The notes below the pieces were generated by a model. That model had not been told where the DNA came from and searched no databases. It worked only from the letters and a program-made list of their open reading frames with translations. Positions 1 to 11,320 of a stretch of 64,000 nt of DNA are shown here, piece after piece. The position numbers and the translations under genes were made by a program. Position 1 is the first letter of the stretch, and every line of letters starts with the position of its first letter. The stretch comes from Tigriopus japonicus. Its lineage: Eukaryota; Arthropoda; Copepoda; Harpacticoida; Harpacticidae. Location: contig JAAGOF010000252.1 in assembly GCA_010645155.1 (NCBI GenBank), positions 1 through 64,000 on the forward strand. The letters are read 5' to 3'.

Positions 1-206
1 GATGCCAGGCCGAGTCTCCCTCTGATGCCAGGCCGAGTCTCCCTCTGATGCCGGGCCGAATTCCCTCCGATGCCCCGCCCCCCGGGAAAGGGAAATATGT
101 AGTGGTCTCACTCCCTCTCTAGTCATTTCATTACATATATATATACGTGAATCTCTAGTCAATAAAGAAGTCAAACTACTTTGGTCTTCGTGACCTCCTA
201 TTTGGT
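1..206 (+). mobile_element. possible LTR fragment with 23-bp tandem repeat
   Basis: Positions 1-68 hold three copies of a 23-bp unit beginning GATGCC. They are followed by a GC-rich stretch, an AT run and an AATAAA at about 160-165. A TTTGGTCC motif at about 200 could be a primer-binding site next to an LTR end. No gag reading frame follows and the left end is cut by the window, so this is at best a solo or truncated LTR. It could also be unrelated repeat DNA. Confidence 0.35.
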
Positions 207-1348
207 CCAAATCAGACACAATGATTTCTGAGCAATTCCGTTCTGCTTTTGCAATCATTGCAATAGCCCAGTTTATATGCCTTGAGACAACATTGGTTGT
301 TACAGAAATTTTCCGTCACAACAATGGATTGAGTTCACTTTTTTTTCATTGCAAATTGATACACACAATTCGCGATGTCATAGTGCTTTCTAGATAAGAA
401 AGATGGCCGTACTCTTTATGAAAAGGATTCTAAACAGACCCTTTATGGCCTTAAGTTCGATTTAAACCTTCCAAGCCCATTTGCAAGGATGACCCAGGAA
501 GACCTTTCAATAAATTGTCATATTCCTTGGTTGACAACGTATCGCTTTATTACATTTGAGAGGCTACTTCACAGACCATTATATGTATGATCTGTGTACC
601 TTCTCAATGCATTTTAAATCATATGAGAAGTTCTGGATAAAAATTGCACTTGCACGCAATCTTTGTCTTAAAATATAAATCAAGAAAATGAAAATCCAGC
701 TGTATAATGCAAAAATGTGATAACATTTGATAGGAGAACAATTGGATGAGGACAACCTGCAATACATAATAAATGTGAACTTCATTTAAAGAAAGTAGCA
801 CATCTATTAATTGAACCTCAATAGAGACCAATTATACATTCATTAGAACATGAAAGTAATGTTAACTACAATTCATTTACTGAATATTGAACTAAAAGAT
901 ATTGAATTTGGCTTTCCAACATGAGGATTTCAGGACAAACCGCAAGCTTCTAATAGTATAAAGACTATGAAGGATGTAAGTAACTTGAAAGGAACTTAAA
1001 CGAAAAATAGCTACTTCCCCACCTTGATTGAACATTGCAAACGTTGTTCCATTATGTAGATTTTTTAGGAGCCACATCATTTAGATGAAAAGGTACAGAG
1101 ATTTCTCTATCCTGACTTTTCTTTGGGCAATTCATATGAAGGACCGTTTCTCTGTTATCATCAGCAATTGTACTTGTTTTGGATTGATATAAGCCATTTT
1201 AGTAGTAAGAGACAAATTTTTAGTACAAAAGGAACAGTTTTGCAGATTTGTTAACAAGCCTCGAACGTGGTCAGCTGACGAGGGGATTTTTGTAAACATC
1301 GGTTGTGCGGTCGCCAATACGTTTGATCCCCTGCTGGCTTCAACCAAG
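207..1348. other. intergenic, nothing recognised
   Basis: AT-rich sequence downstream of gene B. I see no domain, splice-consistent exon, RNA gene or clear repeat. The short open frames on the minus strand look like chance. Confidence 0.5.
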
Positions 1349-1788
1349 AAGCACTTGAATCATGGAGTGAGAGGCTAGCGATAAGAATAATGGTTTCCAG
1401 AACAATTCAATTACGTTCTTCTGCAAATGAGACCTTGCATTTGTTGACAAGAATACATAATTCAATTTTCAGCTCAATCGAACGTCGGAGACAAAAGTTA
1501 TGCTCACTCAAAGTTCAGTTCGAATCCTACCGAGAATGAATGAAGTAGCCCTTTTGTGGTAATCGTTTTACCACAAAAGGGCGAGTTCATTCATTCTATG
1601 CTCACTTCAGTACATAAGTTTGAAAAGGCATAAGTTTTCACTCTGGCTTTCGATTGAGCTGAAATTTGAAATTTTGTAGTCTGCTGAATACAAGCCAGGT
1701 CTCGTTTGCAGAAGAACGCAAATGGTTCGTTTCTGCTGGAAATTATAATTCTCATTGCTAGCCTCCCACGCCATTATTTCCGTGCTTT
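1349..1788. repeat. foldback MITE (GGCTAGC family), copy 1
   Basis: The two halves are imperfect inverted copies. The left arm (GGCTAGCGATAAGAAT near 1373) matches the reverse complement of the right arm ending in CATTGCTAGCC at 1763, and similarity runs outward to about 1349 and 1788. The centre (1551-1583) is a short perfect hairpin. Two further copies lie at 6632-6976 and from 42180 onward. No coding capacity. Confidence 0.8.
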
Positions 1789-1861
1789 TTGCTTCAACAG
1801 AGTTATTTTGCCTGGGAGGAAAGATCTGTTTTTTTCGGGGAGTCTGATGAAACGATATTTT

Positions 1862-1890
1862 ATTTATTGCATGATGAGCTCAAAAGAAAT
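1862..1890 (-). terminator. gene B 3'-UTR motif and poly(A) signal
   Basis: On the minus strand TTTCTTTTGAGC is followed within about 10 nt by AATAAA (plus-strand tttatt at 1863-1868), some 145 nt past the gene B stop. The same arrangement follows genes A and D, so it is probably an inherited 3'-UTR end. Confidence 0.6.
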
Positions 1891-2772
1891 GAATACAGCG
1901 TTGTGTCATGTTTTGGGATAATACGTCAGATACAACAAGGTTATACAACAAGGCATAGATATCTAGACGTCCATGAACAAGATTATACAACAACTAACAA
2001 AGGTTAGTTCAGCAACCGCTCTGAGTATATAATAAACGGAAGCCTACATTAAAATCTTTCAAATTTTCCGATGAGTTTTCGAACTTATCCGAACGAAAGG
2101 TGATGTAAAAAGGCTGTTGTTTAGCTGTAAATGGATAAATGTTCTTGCTTTAACAAATCAAAACACTAAAAATTAATATATAGTGGGTCTTACAGCAAAC
2201 AGTTTTGTTATTTTTTGCCGTTATTGTCATAGAAGTCACTAGTTTATCTCCACAAAAGTGAGAACCTGGGTTGATTTTACCACCATCTTTTTGTGAAGCT
2301 CCAGGAATAATGAAACAATCATATCCATTGAACCCGACTCCACCTGACCCATATCCACAACATTCTGATAACTGGAAAAAGCTTGTCTTTTTTGTTATTG
2401 GCGAAACGAGGATTGTATTTATGGTAAATTAAGAAAAGGAGCGTCTTACCAATAAGTCTTGTTTCATTCGAACATTAACAAGCCATTGGCATTTATGTAT
2501 AAAACAAATATAATGGTACGAGCCATTCGGTAATGGTACTGCCGACACCTTCTCCAAATAGGAATGTGACAGTGAACCAGCGAGCCTTTTGCCTCGCACA
2601 AAGAATTCATACGATTCCGTGATTCATTCTGCACCTACACGTACTTGACTTCAAAGATTGTTGGTAGATAAAACTTACGAGAGTGAATCCAGTATCATCA
2701 GATGCACCAGACACATCAAAGTCTGTCTCGGTCACAGGGTTATAACATACTTGGCAGTTCCCTTGCTCCTGT

Positions 2773-4023
2773 CTTTAAAGAAAAGAGGAAAAAACTGAAT
2801 CAGAAAACGAAGAATTATGTTTAATAAAGAGAAGGAAAGGAAATTCTTTGTTCTTTGAGGTTTTTTCAGCTTTAAAGCAAAATAAGACAAGTGACCCCTC
2901 GACAAAAGCAAGAATACTCATTTAACTTATTGTTTGCGAAGTAAAATAAAAGTTCAAGGGAGTTCATCATAAATTATTTCGCCAGCGGATTAAATAAAGG
3001 AAAAGGCTAGTTCAGAAAAAGGAGGTGTCTCGTGAAAACTTGGGCAGTTTCAGATTGTGGCATTATTGAGCGAATTATTGGGAGGGGAGCAGGATACAAC
3101 AATTGTGAGATATGGGCGGGGTTTCGACTCAAGGGCCATGGAGAAAAGCAAACAATTTTTTGATCTACAACCTAAATAAAGAAACTCTCCATGCTTTGGA
3201 CGCATAAATATGGTCAAAGGGAACTTTTACTGAAACCTCTTCAAATGACCTTGCGTTCTCAAAATGAGCAACTTGGCATCAAAGGAAGTACTATTTAGGA
3301 AGCTAAAAACTTCAATCTAATAGAAAGAGACATTCTGCCCCATCTAGTGATAAAAACCACTTCCCTGTGCCTATTACAAATCCCTGGCCTTATTTTAAGA
3401 TCACTCTGCATGACTTTTTTGATTTTGGAACACAATGACATCCTAGCTGAAATCCAATCCGCTCGAAATATGAGGAGAAATCAATTTTAGTATTTGAGGT
3501 GCAAGTATGGCAAATTCCATACTCCATTCCAAAAAAATTAGTATAGCTCTATAATCAAGAGACTTTGCCAATGTTTTGGCTCCATCTAGTGACGGACTTT
3601 TTGAACCTTCGGCTAAACTTTTCTTAAGGATAGGAATTTGAGAAATATGCATAAACAGCCAAGGCAAAGGACATATTTCGTTTGTTAATTCTTGCATGAA
3701 AAATCCTCAACACGAGACCATTTCAGAGATTAGTGAAAACTAGGGCCCGGATACGAACTTGATTTTTTTCGGGTCAAAAATTGATTTTTAAATTGATCAA
3801 AATCATAAAATACTTGATGAAAACTATAAAATAATTGACTTCAATTTCGTAAAACGAAAACAATATGAGTATATTGACATGAAAATGGCAAGAAAAAGTT
3901 GAAGAGTACATGATTGAAGCAAAAATGGAGCTTGAATAAACCAATCCTAAATTATAAATTGGGTTTTAACCAACTTGCATAATCCGTTTTCTTTATATAG
4001 TAAATAAACAAAAGGTTCTAGAG
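2773..4023. other. left part of gene B intron 8
   Basis: Non-coding. About 3098-3300 is a diverged copy of the repeat at 51808-52246: the GGGCGGGGTTTCGACTCAAG block near 3115, the CCATGGAGAAAAG block near 3138 and a CTCCATGCTTT block near 3185 occur in the same order in the reverse complement of that element. Nothing else recognised. Confidence 0.5.
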
Positions 4024-4272
4024 CAGGGGTCGGCAACCGGTGGGCCGCGGCCCAATTGAGGGCCCAAGGGTAGTCGTTGGTGGGCCCAAGAGCTATGGAG
4101 AAAGCCCAAAATAGTGGCCCCAAGAGCCATTCCTAGTACTGCACTCATGGGCCTAAAGCTCTTCGACCGCAAATTTGTGGGCCCCTGAGCCTACCAATGC
4201 CTGTTTGGTGGGCCCCTGACAACACGAATCAAATTTCGTGGGCCTTGGTCCATAAGTGATTGCCGACCCCTG
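4024..4272. mobile_element. hAT MITE (CAGGGGTCGGCAACC family), copy 1
   Basis: A 249-bp element with terminal inverted repeats CAGGGGTCGGCAA and TTGCCGACCCCTG, flanked by a perfect 8-bp target duplication TTCTAGAG (4016-4023 and 4273-4280). The 8-bp duplication and CAGGG terminus are typical of hAT transposons. The interior repeats GTGGGCC-type words and has no open frame. A second copy is at 32532-32782. It lies in gene B intron 8. Confidence 0.92.
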
Positions 4273-5119
4273 TTCTAGAGTATGCTACGCTCACGATACA
4301 TCAAACTCTCGGGTCAGCACAGAAATGTTCATCCTGTTGAGAGGTTCCTTTTTCAAGATACATAGTATTAAATGGATGGGCAGAGGTTGGGTCTGAAGAT
4401 GTCTGAAGAAACTTTTTGATTTTTTTCAAATACTGGTAAAACTTTTTTACAACTGTTTTGAAAACATTTCTTTGTGCAATGTTTTATGTTCTAGCCTTGT
4501 TTGAAGAAAAATCACTATTCGTTTTGCCTAATGGTCTGACTAGCTATATTAGAATAATAGAAATGTTTAAATTTGTTTTTCTAAAGTTGCTTGTTACAAT
4601 TGACACTAGATTGTGAAGTGCCGGAGCAAGTGACAAACCTTTTTGTAAAAAGAAAAATTGCGAAAATTTGAAAATTTACCTAACAAGCCAAAAAAACTTG
4701 ATTTATGCTAAATTTTGCCGAAAATAATTTATTGATCAATTTTTCAAGTTCAAATCCGAACCCTAAGGATAATTTTGTATCATCGAAGTTCATCAATAGG
4801 GCTGAATATTTTAGGTTAACTTTTTAGGCAAATTATTACACAAATAGTTTCTCCAAAATTTCGCTTTATTTTCTTTTTAAATAACACCTTTAACAGACGC
4901 TTTTCAGGCTAAATACAGTATAGCCTGTTATGTACTGTTTTACAGCAGTTTACTCTTTGCAAGACGCAATGAAGAATTTATTTGGCATTGGGGGATAGTG
5001 GCAGATTTCTTGCATACTGGGCAGTATAGCAAAGTTTGTGGCAGAGAAGTTTGTAAAGTAGCAGAATATGGCAGAAAGTGGCAAAGCAGGCCAAAGAATT
5101 CGACCAAAAACAGATATCG

Positions 5120-5302
5120 AACAACGAGATCGAAAATTTTTGACTTAAACAACGAGATCGAAAATTTTCGACTTTAACAGCGAGATCGAAAATTTTCGAC
5201 TTTAACAGCGAGATCGAAAATTTTCGACTTTAACAGCGAGATCGAAAATTTTCGACTTTAACAGCGAGATCGAAAATTTTCGACTTTAACAGCGAGATCG
5301 AA
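5120..5302. repeat. 28-bp minisatellite
   Basis: About 6.5 tandem copies of a 28-bp unit (AACAGCGAGATCGAAAATTT then TCGACTTT). The first two copies differ by a few bases (AACAACGAG); the rest are nearly identical. Each unit contains the palindrome CGAAAATTTTCG. It lies in gene B intron 8. Confidence 0.95.
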
Positions 5303-6110
5303 AAATTGGCCGCCAAATGGCAACTTTTGAAAGTTAATGGCAACGGGAAAAATATCGATAGGCTGCTGGTTTTCAATGTGACTGCCGACTAACAACTTTA
5401 GCTAATAGATTTTAAGACATCTAGGCGCACACTCCCTTTTACTTGCAGAGGCGAGAGCGTTTGAGATCGTCATGCCAGGGACAAAATCTAACAAAGCCAT
5501 GGTTGCTTGATCTCAACCCTTTTATGGCTGGTTGGCTAAAAATGGGTAAATAAACTTAAAATATCTTAAAACAAAGTTAAGGTAGTTTCAGATCTTTTTG
5601 CTAAAAAATGGCCAAACTAAAATTTCGCCCGAAAGCACTTTTGGTCAGTTATGTCATTGGATCTTCCATTTTCATATTTCAGATCACATGAAGATGAGCA
5701 ATGTCTTAATATGCAAGAAGTTCTTGGCTTGATTCTCCTCCTAAACAACTGTAGGCTGGCTTTGCTTGGCGGGAAGGATCAAGCTTGCAACCCAAACACC
5801 TATTGCTCCACGTTAGAGCCACTTCTCTATAGTGTCAAGGTTTTTTTCCCATGAACACGCAAATTACCAAAAATGCACAAAATTTTAAATTTTGCGAATT
5901 TTGTAAATCTTTAGATTCACAATCCAAGAAATTCATTGAATACACGGGGCTTCATTGATACTATTGCTCTCATATTACTTCGGGACCCAACCTAACTTCA
6001 TGAGCAAACAGTTTGCAGAGCCTACCAAAATTGGCATGATTTCTACAAGAAAGTAGTAAACGGAGCTTAAAGGGATCGCTCTCCTACCGCATTCAAGTAT
6101 GAGTATTGGG

Positions 6111-6449
6111 TAGTGATGGACCGAAAAGGCTCATAACCGAAACCGAAAGTTTCGGCCGAAAGAGAGCTTAACCGAAACCGAAACCGGAGGCAGCTGATTA
6201 CAAAATTGTTCAAATGCAAAATCCACCTTCAAAAATTAGAATGCTCATGTGTTCAATGTTGGGTAGTCGCAAATTTTGAAAAATCGGAAAACTTAAATTT
6301 CAAAGGTTTTCGGACCATTTTTTTCGATTTTGTTGTCAAACTCCATTTAATAAAGTGCTTGTCTGCTTTCGGTTTCGGTAGGCATAACCGAAACCGAAAC
6401 CGAAATTTCGGCCGTAATTTCGGCCAAAAGCGCTTTCGGTCCATCACCA
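6111..6449. mobile_element. hAT MITE (TAGTGATGGACCGAAA family)
   Basis: A 339-bp element with inverted ends TAGTGATGGACCGAAA and TTTCGGTCCATCACCA, flanked by the 8-bp duplication GTATTGGG (6103-6110 and 6450-6457). Subterminal regions repeat AACCGAAACCGAAA and TTTCGGCC. The open frames across it are by-products of these repeats. Partial relatives lie near 43715-43790 and 18350-18430. Confidence 0.9.
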
Positions 6450-6631
6450 GTATTGGGTGATCCCTTCAAGGGCAGGAACTAGTTAAAATTCAATTGAAAA
6501 AGAGATACCAACCCCCTCTCGAGACCGAGAAAAAATTTACACAAAAAAAAATTTAGTTTCCTTCACTTTAGAGCTAGAATTGCACCTTTTGAGGTACCCT
6601 TAATGAGCTATGCATTTTATTCCAAGAGCCA

Positions 6632-6976
6632 AGAACCACTGAATTTCACTGGACTGGGCGGCTAGCGAAAAGAATTATGATTTCCAAAAGGAACAAAGCA
6701 ACTACGTTCTTCTGCAAATGAGACCTTGCCTGCTCACTCAAACGTCGTTTTTTTACCACAAAATGGCGAACTTATTCATTCCATGCTCTCTTCAGAACAT
6801 AACTTTGAGAAGGCATAACTTTTCACTCTGGCATTCGATTGAGCTGAAAATTGAAATTTGTCGTCTAATGAATACAAGCAAGGTCTCGTTTGCAGAAGAA
6901 TACAATTAAATCAATCCTTCTGGAAATCATATTTCTCTCCGTCATCCTGCCACTCCAGAAATGTAATGCTCCTTGC
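6632..6976. repeat. foldback MITE (GGCTAGC family), copy 2
   Basis: Inverted ends GGCTAGCGAAAAGAATTATG (near 6660) and CTTCTGGAAATCATATTTCT (near 6920) match copy 1 at 1349-1788, including the TTCTGCAAATGAGACCTTGC and GTTTGCAGAAGAA blocks. It ends only about 30 bp from gene B exon 8. Confidence 0.75.
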
Positions 6977-7464
6977 AAGAACGTTGAAAAGAGTAACTCC
7001 ACTGACCTTATACATATTTTTTGGTGTTGATTGGCTAAATGTGCTCCGCCCTCATAGTTGTACGTTTTAATCACTCCTGTTTCTTGGCCAAAATGATATT
7101 GCGTGCATCCAGAGGGAGCTAAATTTTCATAATCACATGCGTATTGTGTTACTTGAAAAAAAAACCCTTAATCGCGTTAAGGCAGTTGATCAATGGTGCA
7201 AGGATCGCGCTCCAATGCAGTACCCTCAAAGACATTTTGCAAAAAAAAAAACAACCAGAGAAGCTCTTTCGCAGGGATATTTGAATCAGACAGTAGTGAA
7301 AAGTTGGCAGATCTTTAATTGGTGAAAAAGATATACCAATGGCTAAAAAAGAGCATAATTACTGCTTCCTACGTACGTACATATTTAACGGTTACCCAAG
7401 TACTCTACTAGAGTTCTAAATCCTCCAAGATCTATTCAGCAACGCCCTCCAAACATCTTTTACG

Positions 7465-7566
7465 GAGGCGGATTTTTTAATACCACTACAAGGAATGGGA
7501 TTCCCTCTAAAGAGAGTTAGTGATTAACATAGTTTATAAAATTACCGTTCATATGAGATTTTATAT
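7465..7566 (-). mobile_element. LINE 3' end fragment
   Basis: On the minus strand this reads through GGGAATCCCATTCCTTGTAG and ends TATTAAAAAATCCGC, nearly the same as the 3' ends at 14014-14277 and 24930-25412. Only about 100 bp remain, a strongly 5'-truncated copy just upstream of gene B exon 8. Confidence 0.75.
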
Positions 7567-8512
7567 GACTTTTGACACTAGGCCAGGTGTTTCGAGTCAA
7601 GGACCCCAAATGGAACAACTCGTTGGTTTAGCCTCAGGTCTCCTCATCTCCATTTAGTTCATCTTATCCTCATTTCTTTGGATGAAAAACATACAGCAAT
7701 CCGCTTCAGAAATGATTGGCTATTTTCACCTGAACTCTGTCTTGCCTCTTCAGAAGCACTAATCCCGAAAGAGAGGATTATCTAACTGAAAGCCCAAAGT
7801 TCCACATGGAACTATCAATTCTATACTTCTCGTCAAGAGAGAACAACACGCCTTGCATTTCGCCCAACTTGGTGGCAATTGCACAATTTTTATACTTCAC
7901 CCGGGGTCGTTATTTTGTAGGTCACGCCCTAGACCTCGCTCCCACCTCTACGAGAGGATACAAATGTTGAATTTTAACCACCCTTCGAAAAGGTGGCAGT
8001 ACAAGATGGAGTTTGTTACACAGAAAGAAATCAATACTCCGCGAAGTCCTAAGAAAGGAAATTTTATACAAGAAAGAAAAAGCTCCAAAGAGAGTTCACC
8101 CCGGCCGATTTTATGAACGTTCAATATGACATAACGGAAGCAGTTGATACCCGTTGCTCATATGTGATTAAGCGGATACTGTTGATTCCCGCGCATCACA
8201 ATCCTCAGTTCAAGGCCTTTTTCAGCGCTCCCCGACACGCCCAGTCGGTTCATTCCCCTGTCTCCTTACACTGCTGAAGGTTTGATCAACCTCGGTACTT
8301 ACAACATGACTAAATTCCTGTCTACATTCAGATTTCAAATGACACAGCCTCGTACTTTGTCTTGTCTTCGACTAATGTCTTGTCCTTGTAAACCTACCCC
8401 TCATCCCAATTCCAATGAAACCCCCGAGAAGTTACTTCAGTTCCTGGTTTCTATCCGATGTGGGTGTGTTCCAAGCGCATACGCCGTCGCACGAGAGAGT
8501 GGTCGCTCCCTT
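7567..8512. other. no gene recognised; right part is the flank of the LINE
   Basis: I find no gene B exon 7 here. From roughly 8150 to 8512 the base composition becomes more GC-rich and continues, once the hAT insertion is removed, into the sequence before LINE ORF1, so this part may be LINE 5' UTR. That is inference because no second copy of this 5' region is present. Confidence 0.4.
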
Positions 8513-8520
8513 GACCGTGC

Positions 8521-9832
8521 CAGGGCTGCCAGATGGCGGTTTGGGGCGCCAGATTTTGGTGTTTCTGGCGGTTTGAGGCCTCGTTTGGCGGCGAGATTTT
8601 TTTTTTGGCGGGAAAGAAAAATCTGGCGGTATTCTGGCGGTTTACGCCATAGTTTGGCGGAAGGAAATTTTAGTTTGGCGGGCAACAACATTTTGACAAG
8701 TTTCTGGCGGTTTTTACATGAAAATCGTGAAATTTGGCGTATTTAAATTGGAGTAAAAGGAATTGGTTGAAACACAATTTGTCACGCTGATTCTAGGAGG
8801 ATTCAGCGTTATTTGGTTCACTCCTCAAGAGAGTTCAAAGGTTCAAAGTCATAAAAAAAGTGTGATCATTCTTACCACACTTATGTGGCAATCTCTTTCA
8901 ATAACATCTTTTTTCATTGGTGCCTGCTGTTTCAGCCAAAGAACCAAAAATAGTTTCTTTATGAGAGAAAAGAGTGTTGGATTGTCGAAACTACCCTATT
9001 AGGAAGGATGGAGATTTTGAGCAAACAAAAGATTCTTTTGAGGCTCAAAATAAAAAATAATCAAAATATGCTAAAGTGGTAAATGAAATGTACCGGCATG
9101 GTAAATAACAAATAACATGTTTTGGGATGGAAAGTAAAATTTGCTGAAGTGACAAATCCAAATGGCAAGGAAAATGAAAAACAGCAAAAAATTGCAAAAC
9201 AAATTTGATTTGCGTGTCTGTGACAAAGCTTTTTGATTGACTTTTATAGTCAAGTTTGAAAAAATATTTTTCTTTCTTTTTTTCATGAAACAATGTTTTT
9301 TGATAAAGCATGTAAAATGGCAATGGCAAAAATCTACAAAATAGTAGCATAGGAAATGGAAGAAATGGCAAAGAAATCAAAACTTTGCTGAAAGGTAAAA
9401 AAATAGAAAATTGATAAATATATTTGCCACTTACAAAAGTACTCTTTTTGGGCATGAAAAATCTTACTTGCCTGAAAGTTGCTCACTCCTGATTCGTTGT
9501 TTTGAATATGGCGGTGGCCTACTTAATTTTCTGTTTTCTTATTCGGTCGTACTCATAGCTGTTTGAGTCAAATTTCTTATTAGTTCAAAATTAGTTAATT
9601 CTAATTGTGAGCAAACGCGTTGAAAAGGGTGTTGTTTTCAACTTTATCAACCCAAAGGATGAATCCGACCCAATGATTAAGTTTAACTAAGCTAAGTTTA
9701 TCGATGAAAGGTTGATACATGATATATCTGGTTTAGAATAAATGCATAACAAAGAAACTTGAATCTGGCGTTTTCTGGCGTTTTTGACTGGTTCATTTGG
9801 CGTTTTTTGTCTCTAACTACTTGGCAGCCCTG
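8521..9832. mobile_element. non-autonomous hAT element inserted next to LINE ORF1
   Basis: A 1312-bp element with inverted ends CAGGGCTGCCAGA and TTGGCAGCCCTG. The 8-bp target duplication GACCGTGC is perfect (8513-8520 and 9833-9840). Both ends carry many subterminal copies of the word CTGGCGG or TTGGCGG/TTGGCG, as in hAT elements where transposase binds repeated subterminal motifs. No transposase frame is seen; the longer open frames are low-complexity. The left end is GC-rich, the interior AT-rich. Confidence 0.92.
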
Positions 9833-9966
9833 GACCGTGCAATGTTCGTCTCGACTTTTCTACAAAAGTGCGTTGTGCGTTCTTGGTGAACAGACGTCTC
9901 AAAAGTGCTCCTCAGGTACTTGTAATATTTTCTTCTCCTTCCTAACTTTGGAAAAATTGGAAGAAA

Positions 9967-10716
9967 ATGTTGGATCTGGAGAACCTAGTTCAAAAGATTA
10001 CGGCTGTCAAGAAGACTATACAAGAGGGACAGCGAGTCGGTTCCATAAATCTGTGCGGCGCAATGAGAGCAATGAATGAGCTTTTAGGGATTGTTCTCAT
10101 GCAGCAGGAAGTTATCACAGATCTGCGAAGGAGAGTGGAATCATTTGAGTGTTCCAAGTCTGAAAGATCGAAAGGCGATCCACCGCAAAGGGGTGTAACA
10201 ATTACTGGAAATGTGATCCGGGAAATGGAGGAAGTTAGCTCCAGGAAGGACAAAATCGTTGTTCAAGGAGTTATGGAAAACGAGGGTGGAGACGAGGAAG
10301 ATCAAGATATTGAGGAAGTTATGAACATTTTGAAAGTTAGAAACCCAGATGTGGAACTGAAGAACGAAGACATCCTCAAGACCGTAAGATTGGGAAAACC
10401 GAGCAAAGACAAGAAATACCGCCCCATCCTTGTCACCTTGGGCAGCTCCGAGCTAAGAAAAAGTGTTCTAGATAAGTCCGGCATTCAGCGATTGAGAAAG
10501 TTCAATGAAGAACAAGGATTCCGCATTCGAGTAGATCCTGATTTTACCGTACAACAGAGAAACGATTATGGAGCTGTCTGGGATGAAGCAAGGAAAAGAA
10601 ACCTAAATCAAGACCAAAATTCGGGAAACGGGATGGTTTGGGTTGTCAGTGGACCAAAGGACAACCCAAGACTGATCAAGGTCAAAGAAAAAAGGCATAC
10701 ACTTGCGATAGTATAG
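9967..10716 (+). CDS. LINE ORF1 protein (nucleic-acid chaperone type)
   Basis: An intact 249-aa frame. The first ~60 residues are heptad-like and likely coiled coil, for trimerisation. Residues ~95-180 look like the RRM-type fold of LINE ORF1 proteins: a KIVVQGV strand, an acidic linker, then RPILVTL and ELRKSVLDKS. The C-terminal part is basic, with RIRVDPDFT, a common feature of ORF1 C-terminal domains. Known relatives bind the LINE RNA and help target-primed reverse transcription. The ATG at 9967 is the first in frame. It is the only uninterrupted transposon frame of this size in the window, which suggests a rather young copy. Confidence 0.8.
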   Translation: MLDLENLVQKITAVKKTIQEGQRVGSINLCGAMRAMNELLGIVLMQQEVITDLRRRVESFECSKSERSKGDPPQRGVTITGNVIREMEEVSSRKDKIVVQGVMENEGGDEEDQDIEEVMNILKVRNPDVELKNEDILKTVRLGKPSKDKKYRPILVTLGSSELRKSVLDKSGIQRLRKFNEEQGFRIRVDPDFTVQQRNDYGAVWDEARKRNLNQDQNSGNGMVWVVSGPKDNPRLIKVKEKRHTLAIV

Positions 10717-10730
10717 GGGACATCCAATTA

Positions 10731-11315
10731 ATGTCTCTAAACATATGCCGCGGACTATTCACAAAAGAAGAAGAAATCAAAAATATCATGACAACGTCAC
10801 AAACTGACATCGTTCTTTTACAAGAGACAGATGTCCTTAATTACGACTTGGATAACCCATTTCATGTCAATGGATATGAAACCTTCATTGGTCCGGGACG
10901 CAAAACTCGAATCATGACCTTAGTGAAACGCAACTCCTTAAGTTATGAGGTGTTTGACAAGAAATCCGACTCACAACAACTTTGGACAAAGTTTGAAACC
11001 GTCAAGGGAACCACATTGCTTCTGTGTAATCTATATCGTGAGTGGAACACTGTTCAAGAGACAGACATTGAGGAACTTCTTAATGACATGGCTGAGACAA
11101 GAGAATCGAATGTTATAGTCCTTGGGGATTGGAAATCCTTGGAAGTTTGGGCCATATCAGGATAAAAGAGGTCACAAGAGGTGCTAAGTGCAATCGAAAA
11201 TTTAGGATACACTGCGGTGAGCCCAGGAGCTACTTGGCATCGAGTAGTACGAAGGGGAGAAATCTGCGAAGAAAGGAGTTCATGTATTGTGGATTTTAGC
11301 GCAAGCTTCAAAATT
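10731..11315 (+). pseudogene. LINE ORF2, endonuclease domain only, frameshifted
   Basis: ORF2 starts at the ATG in MSLNICRG, 14 nt after the ORF1 stop. It has the marks of an apurinic-type endonuclease: SLNICRG, IVLLQET, and NVIVLGDW where active enzymes usually read GDFN. The first frame stops at about 11163. A second frame then continues with NLGYTAVSPGATWHRVVRRG and CIVDF, where family members have T-W and a conserved Asp, so a frameshift lies near 11150. No reverse transcriptase follows. It cannot be functional as it stands. Confidence 0.8.
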
Positions 11316-11320
11316 TACCA

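Larger units (their letters stand above)
2009..7152 (-). pseudogene. gene B: 3' part of a CUB-like secreted protein gene, probably decayed
   Basis: Four exons can be read on the minus strand: 7007-7152, 2679-2772, 2194-2371 and 2009-2124 (TGA stop at 2011-2009). They match gene A exons 8-11; the first is 146 nt and the last 116 nt, exactly as in A. Readable family motifs include APSGCTQYHFG, GGAHLANQ, KICIR, GNCQVCY and a final ITFRSDKFE...LLYTQSGC. Phases agree from the first exon to the stop. The break is at the 5' side. Where gene A has an AG acceptor, B reads AA (7154-7153); the nearest AG lies one base further in and would shift the frame. No exons 1-7 are found upstream, where LINE, hAT, foldback and gypsy DNA lies. 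It is best called a truncated paralogue; an alternative exon 7 ending in a different phase would rescue it. Confidence 0.75.
9841..11320 (+). mobile_element. non-LTR retrotransposon (LINE), 3'-truncated
   Basis: The element carries ORF1 (9967-10716) followed after 14 nt by ORF2 (from 10731), the usual two-frame LINE layout. ORF2 is lost after the endonuclease domain; sequence beyond about 11320 shows no reverse transcriptase. LINEs are normally truncated at the 5' end, so loss of the 3' half points to a later deletion. The upstream flank is interrupted by the hAT at 8521-9832. Confidence 0.85.

Noticed and set aside
6206..6460. Frames rich in Arg-Asn-Phe-Gly across 6206-6460
   Set aside because: They come from the AACCGAAACC subterminal repeats of a hAT MITE.
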